A stretch of 5,021 nt of DNA. It comes from UBA2040 sp002332715 (GTDB lineage: Bacteria > Bacteroidota > Bacteroidia > Flavobacteriales_D > Crocinitomicaceae). The first letter of the stretch is position 1. Each line of letters starts with the position of its first letter. Both the position numbers and the translations under genes were made by a program. Below, one piece after another: positions 1 to 5,021 of the stretch. The stretch lies in contig JAQWUF010000149.1 of assembly GCA_029242295.1 (NCBI GenBank), forward strand, positions 1 through 5,021. Reading direction: 5' to 3'. The notes under the pieces are model-generated. The model saw only the letters and a list, made by a program, of their open reading frames with translations, ran no database searches and had not been told where the DNA came from.

Positions 1-1
1 A

Positions 2-934
2 ACGGATTTCTTAACAGAGCACTTCGGAAAAATCTTAGATTATAATTTCACCGCAAAAGTAGAAGCCGAATTCGATGAAATTGCGAACGGTTTAAAGGAA
101 TGGACATCAATGATTAATGATTTCTACACTCCCTTTCATGCAACCGTTGAGGATACTCTTGAAAATTCAGACAGAGCAAGTGGTGAACGTGCCTTAGGTG
201 AAGACCCGAAATCTGGTCGTAAAATTATCGCTCGTATCGGTCGATTCGGACCAATGGTGCAAATAGGCGATGAGCAAGAAGATGGTGAGAAGCCTCAATT
301 TGCATCTCTCAGAACTGGACAATCCATCAATCAAATCAACTTAGAAGAAGCATTAGAATTATTCGAATTTCCGAAAAATCTTGGTGTTTTTGAAGGGGAA
401 GAGGTAGTTGTAGCCCTTGGAAGATTTGGGCCATATGTCAAGTTCCAAGAAATGTTTGTCTCCATTCCGAAGGGGGAAGATATTGGCAGCATAGAAATTG
501 ATCGTGCAATCGAATTGATCAAAGAAAAATTGGAAGCTGATGCTCCAATTGCAAAATACGAAGGGTTACCTGTGCAAAAAGGTACTGGTCGTTTTGGACC
601 GTTTATAAAATGGAATGAGATATTCATCAACGTGAATAAAAAATACGATTTCGATAATCTTTCAAAAGCGGATATCAAAGAATTGATTGAAACGAAAAAG
701 CAGAAAGAAATCGATAAAATGATTCACAATTGGGAAAAAGAAGGAATTTCAGTTCAGAAAGCCCGTTGGGGTCGTTTCAATATTGTGAAAGGTAAATTGA
801 AGATCGAACTTCCGAAAACATTCAACGTTGATGCCTTGACACTTGAAAAGGTGGAGGAAATGATTGAAGCGAAAAAACCGAAGAAAAAGACCGCTAAAAA
901 GAAACCTGCAGGGAAGAAAACGGCCAAAAAGTAA
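2..934 (+). CDS. topA: DNA topoisomerase I (type IA), C-terminal part
   Basis: Partial gene. The frame is open from base 2, so the ATG at 110 is internal and 310 residues are visible. Type IA topoisomerases relax negative supercoils by cutting one strand through a catalytic tyrosine; that residue lies upstream of the window. Visible residues 1-36 (LTEHFGKILDYNFTAKVE, then FDEIANG and KEW) match the end of the catalytic core. They are followed by four topoisomerase C-terminal repeats, three marked by GRFGP at about 80-84, 140-144 and 196-200 and a degenerate fourth by RWGRF at about 255-259. The last 20 residues are mostly Lys, Ala and Pro, a basic tail suited to holding DNA. There is no cysteine in the visible part, so the zinc fingers of the E. 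coli enzyme are replaced by these repeats, as in many Bacteroidota and actinobacterial TopA. The gene stands 78 nt ahead of the next one. The family call is secure from the core end plus repeats. Confidence 0.95.
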   Translation, partial: TDFLTEHFGKILDYNFTAKVEAEFDEIANGLKEWTSMINDFYTPFHATVEDTLENSDRASGERALGEDPKSGRKIIARIGRFGPMVQIGDEQEDGEKPQFASLRTGQSINQINLEEALELFEFPKNLGVFEGEEVVVALGRFGPYVKFQEMFVSIPKGEDIGSIEIDRAIELIKEKLEADAPIAKYEGLPVQKGTGRFGPFIKWNEIFINVNKKYDFDNLSKADIKELIETKKQKEIDKMIHNWEKEGISVQKARWGRFNIVKGKLKIELPKTFNVDALTLEKVEEMIEAKKPKKKTAKKKPAGKKTAKK

Positions 935-950
935 GTTATTCACGCATTCA

Positions 951-981
951 TCTTGATTCTTTCTTGATTCGATCTTATTTC
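951..981. repeat. Three tandem 9-mers at 11-bp period
   Basis: TCTTGATTC occurs at 951-959 and 962-970, and a third copy with two changes (TCTTATTTC) at 973-981. The starts are exactly 11 bp apart, about one helical turn. The array fills the middle of the spacer between topA and the arginase-like gene. In-phase short repeats like this can be a regulator binding site, but they could also be chance in a T-rich spacer. No function is claimed. Confidence 0.4.
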
Positions 982-1006
982 AGGTCACTTTTGACTTTAT
1001 TTTTAC
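982..1006 (+). terminator. Weak hairpin with T-rich tail after topA
   Basis: AGGTCA (982-987) pairs with TGACTT (992-997), including one G-T pair, across the 4-nt loop CTTT. TATTTTTA follows directly. This has the form of an intrinsic terminator, but a 6-bp stem is short and the site ends only 6 nt before the next start codon. It may be a leaky terminator or an operator-like palindrome (GTCA-N4-TGAC). Confidence 0.3.
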
Positions 1007-1012
1007 AAAAAA

Positions 1013-2179
1013 ATGAAGATGAAAGATCTTGAAATATATTTCACACCTATAAAATCCTTGGCAGCAATTGCAGAAAATACCCTTGGATCTAAAATCGAAA
1101 TTCATACGGAGGATAACTTTCCTGAAATGGAAAAGAAAGGGATAGCCCTTTTTTATGTTCCCGAATTTAGAAATGGTGATGCAAGATTTGAAGGTAAGTT
1201 CGACGATTCGTTTCGAAAACACCTCTATAAATTATTCCCAGGTGTCCTTTGGAATACGAATATTTACGATTTGGGACAAATGCTACCCGGAGAAACAATC
1301 ATTGACACGTATTTCGCCATTGCCACAGTTTGTTCGACGCTCATCAAAAAAGATATCATTCCAATAATTATAGGTGGTTCGCAGGATTTGACTTATGGAA
1401 TGTATCAAGGTTACGAGCAGCTAGAACAACTCGTCAATGTCTGTTCAATTGACGCGAAATTGGACATTGGTAATATTGAAGAACCCTTTTCTTCCAAGAG
1501 TTATTTGAGTCATCTTCTCCTACAAAGACCTTGTTATTTGTTTAATTTTGCTAATATCGGCTGTCAATCCCTTTTCGCAAGTAAAGATGAGTTGGAGTTG
1601 TATGAAAAATTGTATTTCGATGTTTGTCGTCTTGGGGAGTTCAACTCTGACTTTAAAAAAGCGGAACCGCATATTCGAAATACGGACATTCTCTCAATCG
1701 ATATGGAATCTATACGGAGTTCAGATTTTAAATCGGCTAGTCATGATAGTCCGAATGGCTTGTACGCAGATCAAATATGTCAAATAGCAAAGTATGCTGG
1801 AATAAGTGACAAGCTTACGTCCTTGGGCTTGTTTAACCTTCATCCAAAGGAAGACGCAGATTGTGCAAATCATTTAGTCGCTCAGATCATTTGGTATTTT
1901 ATTGAAGGTTATTCACAAAGAATGGGTGATTTCCCAATAGGTTCACAAAAAGACTATGTTCGTTTTTCAGTTCACCTAGATAATTTCTCGGAGGATGAAC
2001 TAGTATTCCTGAAAAGTAATAAATCTGAAAGATGGTGGATGGAAGTACCATACCCGCCAGAACAAGGCAAGAAGTACAATCGTCATCATTTAGTGCCATG
2101 TGATCATAGCGATTATGAATTGGCCATGAGAAATGAAATTCCCGATTTATGGTGGAAAACGTATCAAAAGCTTGGGTGA
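1013..2179 (+). CDS. Arginase/formimidoylglutamase-fold protein, probable pseudoenzyme
   Basis: A 388-residue cytoplasmic protein with no signal peptide or membrane segment. Family members are Mn-dependent ureohydrolases that cleave guanidino or formimino groups. The arginase landmarks are present in order: IIGGSQD (119-125) where enzymes have GGDHS, DAKLD (147-151) for DAHxD, NIGCQS (181-186), SIDME (228-232) for SxDxD, and SPNGLYADQ (246-254) for the conserved segment that follows. A final NLHP...IIWYFIEGY helix region ends near 300. Of six metal ligands, both His are replaced (Q124, K149) and one Asp is Glu (E232), while D147, D151 and D230 remain. Ureohydrolase activity is therefore doubtful, although such proteins are commonly labelled formimidoylglutamase. 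Residues 305-388 are an extension beyond the arginase core, rich in Trp and His. The start could be M1 or M3 (ATG at 1013 or 1019); no Shine-Dalgarno is seen, only an A-rich leader. It lies between topA and T9SS genes. The fold is confident, the function unknown. Confidence 0.85.
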   Translation: MKMKDLEIYFTPIKSLAAIAENTLGSKIEIHTEDNFPEMEKKGIALFYVPEFRNGDARFEGKFDDSFRKHLYKLFPGVLWNTNIYDLGQMLPGETIIDTYFAIATVCSTLIKKDIIPIIIGGSQDLTYGMYQGYEQLEQLVNVCSIDAKLDIGNIEEPFSSKSYLSHLLLQRPCYLFNFANIGCQSLFASKDELELYEKLYFDVCRLGEFNSDFKKAEPHIRNTDILSIDMESIRSSDFKSASHDSPNGLYADQICQIAKYAGISDKLTSLGLFNLHPKEDADCANHLVAQIIWYFIEGYSQRMGDFPIGSQKDYVRFSVHLDNFSEDELVFLKSNKSERWWMEVPYPPEQGKKYNRHHLVPCDHSDYELAMRNEIPDLWWKTYQKLG

Positions 2180-2205
2180 AAAATTTAACAGATTAATAGA
2201 ATTCA

Positions 2206-2231
2206 TTGTGTGAAGTCAAAATATAATTTCG
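2206..2231 (+). promoter_or_regulatory. Tentative Bacteroidota-type promoter ahead of porP
   Basis: TAATTTCG at 2224-2231 matches five of the six fixed positions of the Bacteroidota -7 element TAnnTTTG, and a TTG at 2206-2208 could be the -33 element. The 15-nt spacing between them is shorter than the usual roughly 17-23, so this is weak. The same octamer TAATTTCG recurs at 2263-2270 without a fitting upstream TTG. If this promoter is real, the hairpin at 2265-2289 would lie in the 5' leader. Confidence 0.2.
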
Positions 2232-2264
2232 TTATTAAACATATTTCTTTATTTTAGCATTGTA

Positions 2265-2289
2265 ATTTCGGTCTGTTTGGACCTGAAAT
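2265..2289 (+). promoter_or_regulatory. Hairpin in the porP leader / operator-like dyad
   Basis: ATTTCGGTC (2265-2273) pairs fully with GACC plus GAAAT (2280-2283 and 2285-2289), giving nine base pairs around a 6-nt loop TGTTTG with one bulged T at 2284. No T-run follows, so it does not look like an intrinsic terminator. It ends 32 nt before the porP start codon. It could be a leader RNA structure affecting stability or translation of the T9SS transcript, or a protein-binding dyad. Confidence 0.4.
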
Positions 2290-2321
2290 GACTATAAAAC
2301 ACATTAATACAGCAGATTACA

Positions 2322-3287
2322 ATGGTAAAAGCCAAAAATTTACTTATGCTACTTTTTGTTGGGGCTATAGGTTCATCATTTGCACAGCAAGATAAGCTTC
2401 TCACACACTGGATGTACGATAAAATGAGCCTGAATCCAGGGGAAACAGGTCTTGACGATGGTGTTTGTGGAACTATGATTTATAGAAATCAATGGGATAA
2501 AGTTTCTGGCGCACCAAATTCATTCGTTTTTAACGTAGAAGCAAATTTGGAAAATTTATTACCAATACCAGGTGGACTAGGAATGTCCTTTTATCATGAT
2601 GCTATTGGTTTTGTTCGTCAAAACAACGTCACCCTGAATTATTCATATCCGGTGTATACCAACTATGGAGTTTTAGGAGTAGGGATTGGGGTAGGGTTGA
2701 TCAATGTGGGAATGCAGCCAGACTGGGTGCCGCCAACTAATTTATTTGATGATAAATTACCAATCGGATTTTCAAAATCAGGTTTAGACTTAAATTTTGG
2801 TGCTTATTGGAAAGGAAATCAAGGTTATTATGCTGGAATTTCATCAACGCACCTTTCTGCAACTCGACTTTCTGAAAAATTTAATACAGACAATGGTTTG
2901 AGTGGTGTGCAATCCTATAATGCAGCCAGACACTACTATGTAATGGGTGGATATAAACATCCGCAAAATATTGGTCCAGGTAAAATTGAAGGAAATGTTT
3001 TAATGAGAACAGATCTTGTTAAATTTTCTTCTGATTGGAATGCTAGATATATAATGAGTGCAAACTCTACAATGGAATATTATGGAGGAATCACTTTCCG
3101 TTCATCTGATGCCCTAGCCTTTATGATAGGTGGGTCAATGAATAATTGGACTGCTGGTTATTCATATGACTTAACTGTAAATAAATTGGCAAGTTTTTCA
3201 AATGGAACGCATGAGTTGTTTGTGAAGTACTGTTACTTCATACCACCTCCGCCAAAAACTCCATCAAAACATCCAAGATGGTTGTAG
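2322..3287 (+). CDS. porP: PorP/SprF-family T9SS outer-membrane protein
   Basis: A 321-residue exported protein of usual family length. Residues 1-21 form a signal peptide (KAK, hydrophobic stretch, cleavage likely at SSFA/QQ). The mature start has the family pattern: QQDKLLTHWMYDKMSLNPG (22-40), then YRNQW (54-58) and GAP (63-65). The rest shows alternating polar/hydrophobic, Gly- and Tyr-rich beta strands fitting an outer-membrane barrel, ending with GYSYDLT (279-285) and GTHELFVKY (295-303). The tail from about 307 holds four prolines and ends in HPRWL. PorP is needed for T9SS secretion in Porphyromonas gingivalis. SprF-type paralogs in Flavobacterium johnsoniae serve secretion of particular adhesins such as SprB. 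Standing 116 nt before gldK, this copy is probably the core PorP and not an adhesin-linked SprF, by analogy with the porPKLMN operon. No Shine-Dalgarno is visible at its start. Confidence 0.9.
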   Translation: MVKAKNLLMLLFVGAIGSSFAQQDKLLTHWMYDKMSLNPGETGLDDGVCGTMIYRNQWDKVSGAPNSFVFNVEANLENLLPIPGGLGMSFYHDAIGFVRQNNVTLNYSYPVYTNYGVLGVGIGVGLINVGMQPDWVPPTNLFDDKLPIGFSKSGLDLNFGAYWKGNQGYYAGISSTHLSATRLSEKFNTDNGLSGVQSYNAARHYYVMGGYKHPQNIGPGKIEGNVLMRTDLVKFSSDWNARYIMSANSTMEYYGGITFRSSDALAFMIGGSMNNWTAGYSYDLTVNKLASFSNGTHELFVKYCYFIPPPPKTPSKHPRWL

Positions 3288-3394
3288 ATTAAATTTTTTT
3301 AACGAGATTTGTAACCAATTTGGATTAAACTCCGTTATGTCGATATTAAGTAAACCCTGTAGATTGTAAATCGATTGATGGAAACTGTTAAATA

Positions 3395-3399
3395 AGAGG
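3395..3399 (+). promoter_or_regulatory. Shine-Dalgarno-like AGAGG before gldK
   Basis: AGAGG lies 4 nt before the ATG at 3404. It is a purine-rich site of the Shine-Dalgarno type, unlike the A-rich starts of the other genes here, and Bacteroidota use such sites rarely. It supports the chosen start, which also gives a perfect lipoprotein signal. The spacing is slightly short. Confidence 0.4.
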
Positions 3400-3403
3400 T
3401 AGA

Positions 3404-4960
3404 ATGAAAAGACTAATGATATTAGTGTTGGTAGGTTCTGTGCTTGGAGCCTGTAGCTTAAGGACTGGACATGTAACTGGTGTAGCCGGTAGACCAATGT
3501 ATATTCCTGAGATACCATATGGCATGGTATATATACCTGGAGGTTCCTATGCGATGGGTGAGAACGACCAAGATATGCCCTTTTTGCATCAAACACGTGC
3601 AAAAACTGTTTCGATCCAAGCTTTATATATGGATCAAACAGAAATCTCAAATAATGAATATCGCCAATTCGTGTATTGGGTTCGTGACTCACTTGCAATG
3701 GACAAGATCTATTATAACATGGAGGATGATGACGAAGCAAGTCGATACATCAACTACGCAGATGAGTATTTTGATGAGGGTGGCTTAGAGTATGTCGAAT
3801 TTGATCCTTCTGATAGAGAATTGAACAGAGATAAAAACTATCCAATCTTCTCATTGAACTGGGATAGACAATTTGATTACTCTGATCCAGAACTAGTTCC
3901 TTTGTTGGCGGATATGTATTATCCACAACCGGAGCGTTTTTATAAAAGACGTGAAATTGATACGCGTAAGTTGATGTATAGATACTACTGGATTGATTTG
4001 CGCGCTGCTGCTCAACGTGGCCGTGTAAATATTGTTCGTGATGGATACGATAATGAAGGAAATCTTTTAGTAGATGAACACCGTACTTTAGATAATCCAC
4101 CAAATCCGTTTTCAGGCGAACCTGAAGGTTTAGACAAGGATATGGGGTATTTCAACAAGAAAGGTCAAAACAATGCTATTCGTGGTCATGAAAATCGTCA
4201 ACGTTTTATTATTGATGAGATTATCAATGTTTATCCAGATACTTTATGTTGGGTACGTGATTTCACCTATTCATTCCACGATCCAATGACAAACATGTAC
4301 TTCTGGCATCCAGCGTATGATAATTATCCTGTTGTTGGGGTAACTTGGCAACAAGCTCGTGCTTTCTCGGTATGGAGAACACAGTTGTTGAACAGTTGGC
4401 TGTTGAGCATGGGTGAGATTTTTGTGAATGATTTCCGTTTGCCGACTGAAGGTGAGTGGGAAAGAGGTTCACGCGGTGATTTAGCGCTTTCGCCATATCC
4501 ATGGGGTGGACCTTACATTCGTAACGAAGCAGGTTGTTTCTTAGGGAACTTTAAACCAATGCGTGGCAGATACTTCGAAGACGGAGGATTCCATACTGTA
4601 AAAGTATATTCTTATAACCCGAATGGTTGGGGATTGTATTGTATGGCCGGAAACGTTGCTGAGTGGTGTGAAACTGCTTACGATGAATCGATGTACGAAT
4701 TTTCAAACGATCTAAATACAGATCACCGTTATGACGCAATGGATTGGGATCCACCGAGCATGAAGCGGAAAGTAACCCGTGGTGGTTCTTGGAAAGACAT
4801 CGGATATTATTTGCATAATGGTACACGTTCATATGAGTACCAAGATTCTTCAAAATCTTTTGTTGGTTATCGAAATGTAATGACTCACTTAGGTCGAGGT
4901 GGACGTGACTTCTCGAGAGAGGGTGGTGAAGAAATACAGTCAGATATACAACTGAAGTAA
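3404..4960 (+). CDS. gldK: T9SS ring lipoprotein GldK/PorK
   Basis: A 518-residue lipoprotein. The signal peptide ends in the lipobox LGAC, with lipidated Cys17. The fold is that of formylglycine-generating enzyme (FGE-sulfatase). Its first half is seen at 40-95 (MVYIPGGSYAMG, then MDQTEISNNEYRQFV). Its second half runs from about 307: YPVVGVTW, FRLPTEGEWE (344-353), YPWGG, NFKP, MAGNVAEW (414-421), and VTRGGSWKD (457-465) to VGYRNV. Between them is an insertion of about 210 residues, typical of GldK and absent from plain FGE; it includes an acidic stretch near 105-135 and IDTRKLMYRYYWIDL (185-199). The two active-site cysteines that true FGE carries just after the RGGS motif are missing, so the role is structural. 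GldK/PorK forms with GldN/PorN a large periplasmic ring attached to the outer membrane, which couples to the GldLM motor. The gene follows porP and is 43 nt ahead of gldL with no terminator, so they are very likely co-transcribed. Confidence 0.97.
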   Translation: MKRLMILVLVGSVLGACSLRTGHVTGVAGRPMYIPEIPYGMVYIPGGSYAMGENDQDMPFLHQTRAKTVSIQALYMDQTEISNNEYRQFVYWVRDSLAMDKIYYNMEDDDEASRYINYADEYFDEGGLEYVEFDPSDRELNRDKNYPIFSLNWDRQFDYSDPELVPLLADMYYPQPERFYKRREIDTRKLMYRYYWIDLRAAAQRGRVNIVRDGYDNEGNLLVDEHRTLDNPPNPFSGEPEGLDKDMGYFNKKGQNNAIRGHENRQRFIIDEIINVYPDTLCWVRDFTYSFHDPMTNMYFWHPAYDNYPVVGVTWQQARAFSVWRTQLLNSWLLSMGEIFVNDFRLPTEGEWERGSRGDLALSPYPWGGPYIRNEAGCFLGNFKPMRGRYFEDGGFHTVKVYSYNPNGWGLYCMAGNVAEWCETAYDESMYEFSNDLNTDHRYDAMDWDPPSMKRKVTRGGSWKDIGYYLHNGTRSYEYQDSSKSFVGYRNVMTHLGRGGRDFSREGGEEIQSDIQLK

Positions 4961-5003
4961 ATAAATAACAAACCTTAATTAAAAACCTTTTAAAAAAACA
5001 ATT

Positions 5004-5021
5004 ATGAAACCAGGAAGTAAA
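5004..5021 (+). CDS. gldL: Start of probable gldL (T9SS inner-membrane motor protein)
   Basis: Only six codons are visible (MKPGSK), cut by the window end. GldL/PorL proteins begin with a short sequence containing GSK just before the first transmembrane helix, and gldL follows gldK directly in T9SS clusters. The 43-nt gap after gldK is AT-rich and has no hairpin, consistent with one operon. GldL and GldM form the proton-motive-force-driven inner-membrane motor of the T9SS and gliding. The identification rests mainly on gene order and needs the next few hundred bases. Confidence 0.65.

Noticed and set aside
110..112. ATG at 110 as the start of a separate small gene
   Set aside because: The same frame is open back to base 2 and encodes the conserved end of the type IA topoisomerase core, so this Met is internal.
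331..678. 115-codon minus-strand open frame inside topA
   Set aside because: The plus-strand frame carries clear topoisomerase repeats. The minus product is a low-complexity shadow with no start signal.
1013..2179. Annotating the arginase-like gene as functional hutG
   Set aside because: The family's metal-binding histidines are both replaced and no other histidine-degradation gene is in view, so the symbol would assert an activity the sequence does not support.
3288..3403. Terminator or promoter between porP and gldK
   Set aside because: The 116-nt spacer has a T-run at 3294-3300 but no stem before it, and no TTG/TAnnTTTG pair at usable spacing. Only the small palindrome AATCGATT (3369-3376) stands out, and that is expected by chance.
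3264..3740. 158-codon open frame on the minus strand across the porP-gldK junction
   Set aside because: It overlaps the certain gldK start and the porP end, its product has no recognisable motif, and it is explained as an antisense shadow of coding sequence plus AT-rich spacer.
3750..4103. 117-codon minus-strand open frame inside gldK
   Set aside because: It lies fully within gldK, which has strong family motifs on both sides. No independent evidence of coding.
4961..5003. Regulatory structure between gldK and gldL
   Set aside because: The 43 nt are A/T-rich with a loosely repeated AACCTT and no stable stem. This looks like an ordinary within-operon gap.

Overview
The window comes from a Bacteroidota genome, most likely Flavobacteriales. 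Three things point there: the moderately AT-rich composition, the A-rich start regions that mostly lack Shine-Dalgarno sequences, and the type IX secretion system (T9SS) / gliding-motility genes, which are confined to this phylum. I cannot name the species. All genes lie on the + strand.

Layout: (1) 2-934, the 3' end of a type IA DNA topoisomerase (topA). It covers the last part of the catalytic core, four C-terminal repeats and a lysine-rich tail. (2) 935-1012, a short spacer with three 11-bp-period direct repeats and a weak hairpin. (3) 1013-2179, an arginase/formimidoylglutamase-fold protein that has lost both metal-binding histidines of the family and carries an extra C-terminal segment. 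It is probably a pseudoenzyme. (4) 2180-2321, a 142-nt spacer with a 9-bp hairpin just ahead of the next gene, probably the start of the T9SS transcription unit. (5) 2322-3287, a PorP/SprF-family outer-membrane protein. (6) 3404-4960, gldK (porK), the FGE-fold ring lipoprotein of the T9SS. (7) 5004 to the end, the first six codons of what is very probably gldL (porL).

How the genes relate: porP-gldK-gldL is the start of the core T9SS cluster. GldK forms an outer-membrane-anchored periplasmic ring with GldN, GldL/GldM form the proton-driven inner-membrane motor, and PorP/SprF proteins are outer-membrane accessories of the secretion or adhesin machinery. The porP-first order resembles the porPKLMN operon of Porphyromonas gingivalis. 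From memory, the topA/arginase-like neighbourhood resembles Flavobacteriia. The least explained element is the arginase-like protein: it is intact and apparently under selection, but its active-site motifs are rewritten and it sits beside the secretion genes. I see no mobile elements, CRISPR arrays or RNA genes.
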